A stretch of DNA of 64,000 nt from NCBI RefSeq assembly GCF_003259315.1, contig NZ_QLLT01000007.1, forward strand, positions 222,872-286,871, written 5' to 3'. The notes under the pieces were generated by a model that saw only the letters and a list, made by a program, of their open reading frames with translations, had not been told where the DNA came from and made no database searches. Position 1 is the stretch's first letter. Each line of letters starts with the position of its first letter. The stretch comes from Kitasatospora sp. SolWspMP-SS2h. Its GTDB lineage: Bacteria > Actinomycetota > Actinomycetes > Streptomycetales > Streptomycetaceae. Positions 42,138 through 53,307 of the stretch are shown piece by piece. The position numbers and the translations under genes are program-made.

Positions 42138-42692
42138 GTATGCACGTGGCAATTGCCAAAGGTCATTGGAATTTCCGCGAATTGGCCGAATCCGGTCGGT
42201 ACGCGGGCAACCCGGATCATGATCCCAAAAGGAACCTCGCGCGGGCCGGAACCAGGCCGAATCGCCACACCCGCTCCGGCACCCGGCCGGACGGCCCCGA
42301 CCGGGACAGCCGGGCACCGGAGGACACCGGGCGGGGTGCGACCGACGGGCAACTACCGTGCGCCGCCCATCGGCAGGAGCGATGACAGTCGGGTCACGTT
42401 GTGTCGTCGCACTGTTGCGCGCATCGCGTCCCGTCGGTCAAGCTCCTGGGAACACGCCGCGAGGGGGCGCACGCCAGAGCGCGTGTTTCCCCCACAAGCG
42501 GGAACCTCATCGCACGAGGGTGCCGTCGCTGGGCGGGGCCCGTTCCGAGCCGTACTCTGAAAGGCAGAGGTCGCCAACGGTGCCAGTCGTTCCCGGACGC
42601 ATCGCCACCGCTGCCGTTCCTGCCACCGGGGCCTGGCGGTCCCCCGCCGCGTCCCCCTGCGTAGGCCCGTTTCAGTTGAAGAGTTTTGAGCC
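42138..42692. other. 555-bp divergent intergenic region
   Basis: Lies between the HAD gene (minus) and the stress-protein gene (plus). The part next to the HAD gene (42138-42200) is AT-rich and includes the palindrome TGGCAATTGCCA. The middle is ordinary GC-rich sequence without a supported gene. Near 42546 TACTCT could be a -10 element, and 42668-42690 is AT-rich just before the stress-protein ATG. No ncRNA fold was recognised. Confidence 0.5.
42147..42158. promoter_or_regulatory. 12-bp palindrome TGGCAATTGCCA
   Basis: A perfect palindrome in one of the few AT-rich stretches of the window, 10 bp upstream of the HAD gene's first possible start. Its position suggests an operator. No known regulator is assigned. 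Confidence 0.5.
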
Positions 42693-43781
42693 ATGGCCGG
42701 TGAAGAGCCTTCCGCTTCTGCCCACGGCAGCCCGCACGACAGCAGGTCAGCTGTCGAGAATCCCGGCGTTCCGCCGCTCGCCGATCAGCCACGTCACCCC
42801 GACGCCCGGCCTGCCGACCCCGCCCCCGTCTCTGCCCCCGAACCTGCAACTGGACCCGGTCTCGGCCTCGGCGTCGCCTCCGGCCACGAGTCACCCCGTC
42901 CCGACCCAGACCACGAGGACAGCCCGCACCTCCCCGACGCCGCTCCCGCAGCCCCTGCGGACGCGCTCGCCCCGCCTCCGCCGCCCGTCCGTCCCCCCGT
43001 GCCCGCCGCCCGCTCCGGCCGGGCGAGTCGGGCAGGTTGGGCCGGACTGTTCGGCCGCGCCGCCCACCGCCGCAACGCCGACCCTGGCCCCGGCCCTGCC
43101 CCTGGGCCGGACCGTGCCGCTGAGTCCGCCCCCGACCCGGACCCTGCTCCCGGTCGGTCGCGGCGCGGCCCGGAGCGTGGGACCCCTGCACGTGACACCC
43201 CAGGAAACGACACCCCCGGACCTGCGGCGGACGCCGTCGTCGGACCACGACCCGGTACTGCGGAGGACGCGATGACCGACCGATCCCGTCCCACCGTCGG
43301 TCGCCGCGACGGCGAAGGCGAACCCCGGCTCCAGGAACACGGTTCGCGCGCCTGCGACCCGCAGTTCCAGCACGGCGTGGTGGTCGGTTTCGACGGCTCG
43401 CTCTCCAGCGAGCGCGCCCTGGCCTACGCCGTCGGCATGGCCCGACGCTCCCGTTGCGGCCTGGTGATCGTCCACGTCGCCAACCGGCTCCCCACCACCG
43501 TCTGGGCCGGCTGTGAACCGCCCGTCTTCGTGGACCTCCCGGACCAGCGCACCGAGATCCTCGGCCTCGAACTCGCCTGCGCCGACTTCCTCTCCGGCGT
43601 CCCCTGGATCCTGATCGAACGCGGCGGGGACATCTGCCACGAGATCGAAGAGGTCGGCCGCGAGTACGCCGCGGACGCCATCGTGGTCGGCAGCACCCAC
43701 GGCCTGCTCGGCAAGCTCTTCGGTTCCGTCTCCGGCCGACTCGCCCGCCGCGCCAACCGTCCGGTGATCGTCATCCCCTGA
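42693..43781 (+). CDS. Universal stress protein with a long disordered N-terminal region
   Basis: The last ~145 residues are a UspA domain: VVVGFDGSLSSERALAYAVG, then the nucleotide-binding end AIVVGSTHGLLGKLFGSVSG (G-2x-G-9x-G-S type) and RPVIVIP. About 215 Pro/Ala/Asp-rich residues precede it if translation begins at the ATG 42693, which lies behind an AT-rich stretch and a weak GAAGAG. GC3 in that part is only about 70%, against about 95% elsewhere. An ATG at 43272 has a perfect GGAGG site 5 bp upstream and would give a normal 169-aa protein. The domain is certain; the start is not. Confidence 0.75.
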   Translation: MAGEEPSASAHGSPHDSRSAVENPGVPPLADQPRHPDARPADPAPVSAPEPATGPGLGLGVASGHESPRPDPDHEDSPHLPDAAPAAPADALAPPPPPVRPPVPAARSGRASRAGWAGLFGRAAHRRNADPGPGPAPGPDRAAESAPDPDPAPGRSRRGPERGTPARDTPGNDTPGPAADAVVGPRPGTAEDAMTDRSRPTVGRRDGEGEPRLQEHGSRACDPQFQHGVVVGFDGSLSSERALAYAVGMARRSRCGLVIVHVANRLPTTVWAGCEPPVFVDLPDQRTEILGLELACADFLSGVPWILIERGGDICHEIEEVGREYAADAIVVGSTHGLLGKLFGSVSGRLARRANRPVIVIP

Positions 43782-43973
43782 CCGCCCCGCACCGCCCCGA
43801 CCGGGCTCGCACCGCCCCGCCCCCGCACTGCCCCGTCCCGCCCTCCGGCAGTCCCACCGCCAGGACGAGGGCTGCTACCGCGCGACCTGGCGGTATCGGC
43901 CGATCGAGTCGTTCCCCACCACACCGGTGCGCCGCGCCAAGGGACGATCGCCCTCTTGGCCGATCATGCCGAA

Positions 43974-45833
43974 GTGACCAATCGTCATATCGACGTACTG
44001 GCTGCTCGACGGCGCCTCGCCACAGCCGCACCACACCGCCCCGTGCCCACCGTGCTCGGGATCGCGCTGCTGGCCCCCGCCGTCCTTGGCACCTGGACGT
44101 CGGGGGCGGGCACCACCCGCGGTGGCGAGGTGCACAACGAGTTGAGGCTGAACGTCAGCACCAACGCCGGCACCGACCCCGGCGTGCGGCTCCGGGCGGG
44201 GGAGCCCGCCACCCGCACGTACCACCTGAGCAACCACGCCGAGTACCCGCTCGGCAGCGTGGTGCTGAGCGACCCCCAACTCCCCGGCGGGCGGCTCTCG
44301 TGCGGCGCCGACCGGAGCATCCCGCCCGGCGGCACCCTCGACTGCACCGCCACCTTCACCGTTGCGGCCGGCCCGCAGACCGCGCAGGTCGCGGCAGTCG
44401 CCGAGGCGCCCGACCACCTGCCGCAGGCGCACACCGAAACGCTCACCGGCTACCTGGGCATCGCCGCAGGCATCCGCCTCACCCGGGTGGGCACGCCCGG
44501 CGGCACGGGCCTGTCCCGCCGGTTTGCACCTCGGACGCCCCCGAGCGATCTCCGCGGATCCATCCTCGAATCCACTCGCGCATCCGTCCTGGGATCCACG
44601 GCCGAATCCGCGACCGGAACCGCCTCCGGTCCCACGACCGGTGCGGCCACCCGACCTGCGACCAGGGCGGTTGCCGGTGTCGGCGGCACCGTTGAACTCC
44701 AGTACCGCCTGGAGGCGTTCGGTGACGTCCCGATCACCGCCGCCTCGGTCACCGAGGGACTACCCGGCCTGGGCACGGTGGACTGTGCGGGCCCGGACGG
44801 TGGGCACACCCTTCCCCCCGGGCAGGCCGTCGACTGCCGGGCAACGGGGACCGCCCGCCCGGGACGCCAGACCGGTACGGCCCGGGCGGTCGGCCTGGCG
44901 GACGATGCGACCGTCGGCCCGGACGGCAACCGCCAAGCACCCCGCCAGGTCTCCGCCGAGGCGGACGGGGCCTACGACGGGCTGCGACCGACCCCGTCCA
45001 ACCCGGAGCCGACCGAGCCCGCCCCCGTCGGCCAGGGGGTCGGTTCCGGCTCGGGGGCCGGGCCGGGCACCGTCCCTGGCTCGGGTCCCGTCACCGGACC
45101 GGGAGCAGGCGCGGGCCAAGGCCAGGGCCAGGGCCAGGGGCAGGCCGGCGGTGTGGCTGCCGGTGCCGGGCCTGCCGCTCCCGGCGCGACGGGCACCGGT
45201 GGCACCGCTGCTACGGGCACGGCTCCGGCGCTCTCGAACGACACCGTCCCGCCCGGGCTGTTCCCGGTCTCCGTCCCGCCCGGCACCCGACCGGAGGCTG
45301 CTGCGGTCGGGAAGCAGCCCGGCGTCGCAGGGCAGGCGCAGCCCGCGGCGGGAGCCCCGGTCCTGGCAGGGCAGTTGCTCGTACCGTTCCTCCCCGGTCA
45401 GGCGCCGGTGCTGCTGCCAGGCGGGACCGCCTTCGCCTCGCCCGCCTTACCCTTCGCCGCGCCGGGACGGTCCGGTGCGGCGAACCCCTTCTCCGGAAAC
45501 CCGGCGGCGAGCACGACGGACAGCCGGATCGCCTCCGCCCTCGCATCTTCCTCCGCCCTCGCCTCCACCCCCGTCTCCGGCCCGAGCCGGGAGCCCGACC
45601 GGGCCTCCGGCACCGCGGCGGGCCGACAGCCGTCGACGCCCGCCACCGGCCGGTCCCCGGGCGTGCAGGCACAGAGCCAGTTCGCGGAGGAGGACTGGCC
45701 CCGGGGAGGCGAGGACGACACCTGGGACGGCGCCGAGGTGATGATGCTCCTGCTGGCGGTCCTCCTGCCGGTGCTGTGCGTGCTGGCGGCGGCCTTCACC
45801 ACACCGAACCGCGGTCGGCGGGGACGGCCGTGA
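43974..45833 (+). CDS. Cell-surface protein with two DUF11-like domains and a C-terminal anchor
   Basis: About 619 aa. A signal/anchor helix (about 27-43, VLGIALLAPAVLG) precedes two beta-sandwich repeats typical of adhesive surface proteins (YHLSNHAEYPLGSVVLSDPQ with paired Cys in LSCGADR and LDCTAT; VELQYRLEAFGDVPITAASV with VDCAGPDG and VDCRAT). A Gly/Gln/Pro-rich stalk with four GQGQ units leads to a final transmembrane helix (VMMLLLAVLLPVLCVLAAAF) and basic tail. The Cys pairs probably form disulfides. A TTA codon lies in the stalk. GTG 43974 and TTG 43956 are both possible starts; neither has a good ribosome site. Confidence 0.75.
   Translation: MTNRHIDVLAARRRLATAAPHRPVPTVLGIALLAPAVLGTWTSGAGTTRGGEVHNELRLNVSTNAGTDPGVRLRAGEPATRTYHLSNHAEYPLGSVVLSDPQLPGGRLSCGADRSIPPGGTLDCTATFTVAAGPQTAQVAAVAEAPDHLPQAHTETLTGYLGIAAGIRLTRVGTPGGTGLSRRFAPRTPPSDLRGSILESTRASVLGSTAESATGTASGPTTGAATRPATRAVAGVGGTVELQYRLEAFGDVPITAASVTEGLPGLGTVDCAGPDGGHTLPPGQAVDCRATGTARPGRQTGTARAVGLADDATVGPDGNRQAPRQVSAEADGAYDGLRPTPSNPEPTEPAPVGQGVGSGSGAGPGTVPGSGPVTGPGAGAGQGQGQGQGQAGGVAAGAGPAAPGATGTGGTAATGTAPALSNDTVPPGLFPVSVPPGTRPEAAAVGKQPGVAGQAQPAAGAPVLAGQLLVPFLPGQAPVLLPGGTAFASPALPFAAPGRSGAANPFSGNPAASTTDSRIASALASSSALASTPVSGPSREPDRASGTAAGRQPSTPATGRSPGVQAQSQFAEEDWPRGGEDDTWDGAEVMMLLLAVLLPVLCVLAAAFTTPNRGRRGRP
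45447..45449 (+). promoter_or_regulatory. TTA codon in the surface-protein gene
   Basis: The frame reads TCG CCC GCC TTA CCC TTC at residue 492. The gene is therefore a candidate bldA-dependent gene expressed late in development, like adpA 5 kb away. Confidence 0.75.
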
Positions 45834-45999
45834 CCACGGGGACAGCGACGGCGCGGGCGGCGGTGGCGGCACCGTGGCGGAGCACACGGCGCCGCCCCAG
45901 CGGTCCTGTTGGCATTCTTGTCGAGTCAAGGAACGGTTCGGAGCGCGCTCCTGAGGCCGGCGGCAGGGCAGGCGCAGCCGCCGGCACGGTCGGGCCGCG

Positions 46000-46794
46000 A
46001 TGCTGACCGTCGCCCTCGCCGCGGTGTCGGGCGCGGCGCTGGCGCTGGTGATCGGCCTGTTGCTGGGGCGGACCAAGCGGGCGCGGGAAGGGGCGACGAC
46101 ACCGCAGGCGATGTCCTTTGCCGGGGCGGCGATCCTCGGCTTCTTCGCGCTCTTCCTGGGGTTCAGCATCACGGGCACCTGGCAGCAGCTGAACTCGGCG
46201 CGCCAGCACACCTATGAGGAGTCGCGGGCCCTCACGGAGGCTTACTGGACCGCCGGCGGCCTGCCCGAGGCCGACCGCCCCGCCGTGCGGGACAGGCTGC
46301 GGACCTACACCAGGGTGGTGATCGACGACGAGTGGGCCACCATGCGGCACGGCACCGGGAGTCAGGCCGCCTGGCGGGCAGTCGACCAGGTGCGGGCCGC
46401 CGTCGACCGGGCCGCCGTGCACAGCCAGGCCGAGGCGAGTGCCCGGACCGACGTGCTGCGGAGCCTGTCCGACGTCAACGCCAAGCGGAACGCGCGGCTG
46501 GGTGATCTCCGTGCGTCCGTGCCCGCGCTGGCGATCGGCGGTCTGCTGGTGGGGGCGGTGTTCGTGCTGGCCACCCCCTCGGTGATCGGGCTGACCTCCA
46601 ACCCGCGGAACCTGGTGCTGATGTGTTTCGTGGGCGCCTCCGTGGCGTTCGGGGTGAGCATGGTGGCGGTGATGAGCGGGCCGTTCTCCGGCGCGGCACG
46701 CGTTCAGCCGACGGCGTTCCGACTGGCGTTGGAGCGCTACGACCAGATCGACCGCAACGCCGGGGCCTCGGCCCTGCCCCCGTTCCCATCCTGA
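46000..46794 (+). CDS. DUF4239 (bestrophin-like) membrane protein
   Basis: A 264-aa membrane protein of the DUF4239 family. Two N-terminal spans (about 1-23, 38-58) and two C-terminal spans (about 180-200, 207-228) flank a large cytoplasmic helical domain (residues 60-175, including EESRALTEAYWTAGGLPEAD and RTYTRVVIDDEWATM). This layout is related to bestrophin-type channels; function is unproven. The ATG at 46000 has no good ribosome site (GGGCCGCG). It converges closely (10 bp) on the acyl-CoA dehydrogenase gene. Confidence 0.85.
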   Translation: MLTVALAAVSGAALALVIGLLLGRTKRAREGATTPQAMSFAGAAILGFFALFLGFSITGTWQQLNSARQHTYEESRALTEAYWTAGGLPEADRPAVRDRLRTYTRVVIDDEWATMRHGTGSQAAWRAVDQVRAAVDRAAVHSQAEASARTDVLRSLSDVNAKRNARLGDLRASVPALAIGGLLVGAVFVLATPSVIGLTSNPRNLVLMCFVGASVAFGVSMVAVMSGPFSGAARVQPTAFRLALERYDQIDRNAGASALPPFPS

Positions 46795-46804
46795 CCGGTG
46801 CGGT

Positions 46805-47995
46805 TCAGGACGTCATGCCGAGTTCACGGGCGATGAGCATCCGCTGGACCTCCGAAGTTCCCTCGCCGATCTCCAGGATCTTGCAGTCGCGCCACATGCG
46901 GGCGACCGGGTACTCGTTCATGAAGCCGTAGCCGCCGTGGATCTGGGTCGCCTCGCGGGCGTTGTCGACCGCAGCCTCGGACGCGTACAGCTTGGCGATC
47001 GCTGCCTCCTTCTTGAAGGGATCGGAGTGCAGCAGCCGGGAGGCGGCGTCCCGCCAGGCCAGGCGGGAGGTGTGCGCGCGCATCTCCATGTCGGCGAGCT
47101 TGAACTGGATGACCTGGTTGGCGCCGATCGGCCGGCCGAAGGCGCGGCGGGCGGCGGCGTACGAGAGGGACTGGTCGACGCACCCCTGGGCCAGGCCGGT
47201 GGCCAGGGCCGCGATGGCGATGCGGCCTTCGTCGAGGATGCGCAGGAACTGGGCGTAACCGCGGCCCCGGCGTCCGAGCAGGTTGGCGGCGGGTACGCGA
47301 CAGTCGGTGAAGGACAGTTCGCGGGTGTCCGAGGCGTTCCACCCGACCTTCGAATATTTCTTCGACACCTGGAACCCGGGAGTCCCAGTGGGAACGATGA
47401 TGGAGGAGATTTCCCTGGTGGGCGAGTGATTTGCCGATCCTTCACTCGAATGTGTGATCGGTTCGGTCAGTGCGGTGACGGTGACGAGCCCGGTGACGTC
47501 GGTGCCGGAGTTGGTGATGAAGCACTTGCTGCCGTTGATCACCCACTCGTCGGTGGCCTCGTCGTAGCGCGCCGTGGTCCGGGTCGCCCCGGCGTCCGTA
47601 CCGCCCTCGGGCTCGGTCAGGCCGAAGGCGCCGAGCATCTCGCCTGAGGTCAGCTTCGGCAGCCACTCGCGCTTCTGCTCCTCGGTGCCGAAGAGGTGGA
47701 TCGGCATCGCGCCGAGCGAGACCGCGGCCTCCAGGGTGATCGCCACCGAGGAGTCGACCCGGGCCAGCTCCTCCAGGACCAGGCAGAGCGCGAAGTAGTC
47801 GCCGCCCATGCCGCCGTACTCCTCGGGGAACGGCAGTCCGAACAGGCCCATCCGCCCCATTTCCCGGACGATTTCGTACGGGAATTCATTCTGCTCGTAG
47901 TATTCGCCGATCTTCGGCGCAATCACATCGTTGGCGAACTCCTCGACGGTGCGGCGGAGTTCCTCGTACTCACTGCTCAGGCGGTGGTCGAGCAC
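46805..47995 (-). CDS. Acyl-CoA dehydrogenase, probably isovaleryl-CoA dehydrogenase
   Basis: A 396-aa FAD flavoprotein. Signatures include GAFGLTEPEGGTDAGATRTT, the FAD/substrate stretch VINGSKCFITNSG, and the C-terminal QIHGGYGFMNEYPVARMWRD followed by the catalytic-region IGEGTSEVQRMLIAREL. Being last in an operon with HMG-CoA lyase and a biotin carboxylase pair suggests the isovaleryl-CoA step of leucine degradation, although a general branched/short-chain acyl-CoA role cannot be excluded. The GTG at 47995 follows GGGAGGATC. Confidence 0.92.
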   Translation of the reverse strand: MLDHRLSSEYEELRRTVEEFANDVIAPKIGEYYEQNEFPYEIVREMGRMGLFGLPFPEEYGGMGGDYFALCLVLEELARVDSSVAITLEAAVSLGAMPIHLFGTEEQKREWLPKLTSGEMLGAFGLTEPEGGTDAGATRTTARYDEATDEWVINGSKCFITNSGTDVTGLVTVTALTEPITHSSEGSANHSPTREISSIIVPTGTPGFQVSKKYSKVGWNASDTRELSFTDCRVPAANLLGRRGRGYAQFLRILDEGRIAIAALATGLAQGCVDQSLSYAAARRAFGRPIGANQVIQFKLADMEMRAHTSRLAWRDAASRLLHSDPFKKEAAIAKLYASEAAVDNAREATQIHGGYGFMNEYPVARMWRDCKILEIGEGTSEVQRMLIARELGMTS

Positions 47996-48062
47996 GGCTG
48001 ATCCTCCCGGGATCGCGGCCTGGTGGGCCTAGTGAGGGTGGGGAGTCGGAGGGTGTCGAGGA

Positions 48063-49093
48063 TCAGGACGTCGGCCCGAGTAGGGCGCGGACCGTCCTCG
48101 ACGGGCTGGGGCGGCCGAGGTGACGGGCCATCCAGCCGCTGGTCGCGGCGAGTGCCGCGAGGTCCACGCCGGTCTCGATGCCCAGGCCGTGCAGCATCCA
48201 GACGAGGTCCTCGGTGGCGAGGTTGCCGGTCGCGCTCTTGGCGTACGGGCAGCCGCCGAGGCCGCCGGCCGACGCGTCCACCACGGCCACGCCGGAGCGC
48301 AGCGCCGCCAGCGTGTTGGCGAGCGCCTGCCCGTAGGTGTCGTGGAAGTGCACGGCCAGCCGTTCGACCGGGGCGCCGGAACGGGTGAACGCGTCGAGCA
48401 GCGCGTTGACGTGGCCGGGGGTGGCGACGCCGATGGTGTCGCCGAGGCTCAGCTCGGCGCAGCCCATCTCCAGCAGCGCCAGGCCGTGGCGGACCACCTG
48501 TTCGATGGGCACCGGGCCCTCCCAGGGGTCGCCGAAGCACATCGACAGGTAGCCGCGCACCGGGATCCCGGCGTCCGCCGCGCGCCCGACCACCGGACGG
48601 AACATCGCCATCGCCTCGTCCGCCGAGCGGTTGAGGTTGCGCCGGGCGAAGGTCTCGGTGGCGCTGGCGAACACCGCGACCTCGGCGGCGTGGTGCGCCA
48701 TCGCCCGGTCCAGCCCGCGCTCGTTGGGCACCAGCACGGGCAGCCGCAGGCCCGGGTACCGCGCGGGCAGGTCGGCCAGCCGGGGCATCAGCTCCTCGGC
48801 GTCCGCCAGCTGCGGCACCCACTTGGGGTGGACGAAGCTGGTCGCCTCGACGGTGCGCAGCCCGGCGGCGGCGAGCCGGGCGATGAACTCGGCCTTCACC
48901 TCGACGGGGACGCGGGCCGCCTCGTTCTGCAGCCCGTCGCGCGCGCCGACCTCGTGGATGCGGACCCGGGCGGGCAGCCCGGGATCGCGCACCGGCTGCG
49001 GGAGGCCGAGCTCCAGCACGGTCGGTTCGGCTGCGGCGGAGGGCGTGGTCGTGGGTGTGGACGCGGGGGCGGTCGGCCCGGACGGCGTGGCGG

Positions 49094-49097
<4 letters not shown>
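48063..49097 (-). CDS. Hydroxymethylglutaryl-CoA lyase
   Basis: A 344-aa enzyme that splits HMG-CoA to acetyl-CoA and acetoacetate, the last step of leucine degradation. The active-site motifs are ARDGLQNEAARVPVEVKAEF, HFHDTYGQALAN, and the HMGL loop GGLGGCPYAKSATGNLATED with its catalytic Cys. A Thr/Pro/Ala-rich N-terminus of about 35 residues precedes the TIM barrel. The ATG overlaps the stop of the biotin carboxylase gene (ATGA), so the proteins are translationally coupled. Confidence 0.95.
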
Positions 49098-51274
<2,177 letters not shown>

Positions 51275-51357
51275 GAGAGGTGTTCCTCCGTCAGGAAGGG
51301 AACGGTGGGCGAGTTGGCGAAGTGTCACTAGTGCTGGCCCCAGCGGCCGTTGGGGGC

Positions 51358-51438
51358 CGTCGGGCCGGTTCTGTCCCGGACTTGTTCTGTGCCGGGCCGG
51401 TTCTGCCCTGGGCCGGATCTGCTCGGGCCGGCCGACCG
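51358..51438 (-). repeat. Imperfect ~17-bp repeat in the gap between carboxylase genes
   Basis: About four diverged copies of a GGGCCGGTTCTGCC-type unit fill most of the 196-bp gap between the beta and alpha subunit genes. They could form alternative hairpins in the polycistronic RNA; no terminator is evident. Confidence 0.5.
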
Positions 51439-51470
51439 GTCCGGGTGGCGCGGCGGTCGGGCGACGGGCG

Positions 51471-53177
51471 TCACATGCGGAAGACCCCGAACGGGCGCGG
51501 TCCGGCGAGCGGGGCGTTGGCGCAGGCGGTGAGCGCCAGGCCGAGCACGGTACGGGTCTGCAGCGGGTCGATCACACCGTCGTCCCAGAGCCGGGCGGTG
51601 GCGTAGTACGCGTTGCCCTGACGCTCGTACTGCTCGCGGACGGGGCGCTTGAACTCGTCCTCGTCCTCGGCGGACCAGTCCTCGCCGCGGGCCTCCACCT
51701 GGTCGCGGCGGACGGTGGCCAGCACCGACGCCGCCTGCTCGCCGCCCATCACGGAGATCTTCGCGTTCGGCCACATCCACAGGAAGCGGGGTGAGTAGGC
51801 CCGGCCGCACATCGAGTAGTTGCCCGCCCCGTACGAGCCGCCGATCACCACCGTCAGCTTGGGCACCCGGGTGCAGGCCACCGCGGTGACCATCTTGGCG
51901 CCGTGCTTGGCGATGCCGCCGGCCTCGTACTGGCGGCCCACCATGAATCCGGTGATGTTCTGCAGGAAGAGGAGGGGGATGCCGCGCTGGTCGCACAGCT
52001 CGATGAAGTGCGCGCCCTTGAGCGCGGACTCGGCGAACAGGACGCCGTTGTTGGCGACGATGCCGACCGGGTGGCCGTGGATCCGGGCGAACCCGGTCAC
52101 CAGGGTGGTGCCGTACTCGGCCTTGAACTCGGCGAACCGGCTGCCGTCCACCAGCCGGGCGATCACCTCGCGCACGTCGTAGGGGGTGCGCGGGTCCACC
52201 GGCACCACGCCGTACAACCCGGCCGGGTCGACCGCGGGCGGCTCGACCGGGGCGAGCGGCCACGGCTTGGCGGCGCGCGGGCCGAGCCCGGCCACGATGG
52301 TGCGGACGATGGAGAGCGCGTGCGCGTCGTCCTCCGCCAGGTGGTCGGTCACTCCCGAGGTGCGGGAGTGGAGGTCGCCGCCGCCCAGTTCCTCGGCGGT
52401 CACCACCTCGCCGGTGGCGGCCTTCACCAGCGGGGGACCGCCCAGGAAGATGGTGCCCTGGTTGCGGACGATCACCGCCTCGTCGCTCATCGCGGGCACG
52501 TACGCACCGCCCGCGGTGCAGGAGCCCAGCACCGCCGCGATCTGCGGGATCCCGGCGGCGGACAGCCGTGCCTGGTGGTAGAAGATCCGCCCGAAGTGGT
52601 CGCGGTCCGGGAACACCTCGTCCTGCATCGGCAGGAACGCCCCGCCGGAGTCCACCAGGTAGACGCAGGGCAGCCGGTTCTCCAGCGCCACCTCCTGCGC
52701 GCGCAGGTGCTTCTTGACCGTCATCGGGTAGTACGTGCCGCCCTTGACCGTGGCGTCGTTCGCCACCACCAGGACCTCGCGTCCGGCGACCCGGCCGATC
52801 CCGGCGATCACCCCCGCTGCCGGGGCGGCCCCGTCGTACAGCCCGTCGGCGGCGAGCGGGGCCAGTTCGAGGAACGGCGAGCCGGGGTCGAGCAGGGTGT
52901 CCACCCGTTCCCGGGGCAGGAGTTTGCCGCGGGCGACGTGCTTGGCGCGTGCCTTCTCGCCACCGCCGAGCGCCGCCGCCGCGAGCTTGCCGCGCAGCTC
53001 GGCGACCAGCTCCCGGTGCGCCTGCGCGTTGGCCAGCCCGGCCGGGGCGGACGGGTCGACCGCGCCCTCCAGCCGGGGGGCCGGTGCGTCGGCGGCGGCG
53101 AACGGCGGGACGGCCGGCGCCGTGCCCCGCGCGGGGGCGGCCGACCACGGAAGGCTCTGTGCCGAAGAGAGGACCAT
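51471..53177 (-). CDS. Methylcrotonyl-CoA-type carboxylase, beta (carboxyltransferase) subunit
   Basis: A 568-aa carboxyltransferase. An N-terminal half binds CoA ([21 protein letters not shown] is a signature of the methylcrotonyl-CoA subclass), and the C-terminal half holds the oxyanion Gly regions and [20 protein letters not shown], also typical of that subclass. A Pro/Ala-rich leader of about 45 residues precedes. The ATG at 53177 follows GGGAGC. It is the first gene of the operon and faces the TetR gene over GTTAAC-rich operators. Confidence 0.93.
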   Translation of the reverse strand: MVLSSAQSLPWSAAPARGTAPAVPPFAAADAPAPRLEGAVDPSAPAGLANAQAHRELVAELRGKLAAAALGGGEKARAKHVARGKLLPRERVDTLLDPGSPFLELAPLAADGLYDGAAPAAGVIAGIGRVAGREVLVVANDATVKGGTYYPMTVKKHLRAQEVALENRLPCVYLVDSGGAFLPMQDEVFPDRDHFGRIFYHQARLSAAGIPQIAAVLGSCTAGGAYVPAMSDEAVIVRNQGTIFLGGPPLVKAATGEVVTAEELGGGDLHSRTSGVTDHLAEDDAHALSIVRTIVAGLGPRAAKPWPLAPVEPPAVDPAGLYGVVPVDPRTPYDVREVIARLVDGSRFAEFKAEYGTTLVTGFARIHGHPVGIVANNGVLFAESALKGAHFIELCDQRGIPLLFLQNITGFMVGRQYEAGGIAKHGAKMVTAVACTRVPKLTVVIGGSYGAGNYSMCGRAYSPRFLWMWPNAKISVMGGEQAASVLATVRRDQVEARGEDWSAEDEDEFKRPVREQYERQGNAYYATARLWDDGVIDPLQTRTVLGLALTACANAPLAGPRPFGVFRM

Positions 53178-53242
53178 CCCAAGAGCTCCCTTGCCCCTCG
53201 GATCGGATCCGGGCAGGCCGAAGGGCGAGCCGGCCAGCCCGT

Positions 53243-53286
53243 GTTAATGAGCGTTAACTCTGCGGCCAGGTTAACCATGGATAACC
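53243..53286. promoter_or_regulatory. Two GTTAAC-rich operators between MCC beta and tetR
   Basis: GTTAATGAGCGTTAAC (53243-53258) and GGTTAACCATGGATAACC (53269-53286) are inverted repeats sharing TTAAC half-sites, with another GTTAACTC between. They lie in a 130-bp divergent gap, the only AT-rich segment for several kb, and the second covers the -35 region of the TetR gene. They are likely binding sites of the adjacent TetR protein. Confidence 0.75.
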
Positions 53287-53307
53287 CGACTGTCTACGAT
53301 GGGCAGC

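Noticed and set aside
42358..43275. Plus-strand frame overlapping the Usp gene
   Set aside because: Ser/Thr/Pro composition with no homology; it is out of frame with the UspA domain and ends where that domain begins.
51282..51306. Possible additional carboxylase start further upstream (MTLRQLAHRS)
   Set aside because: The biotin-carboxylase domain begins at MFDTVLVANRGE with GGAGGAACACC; the longer version adds nothing conserved.
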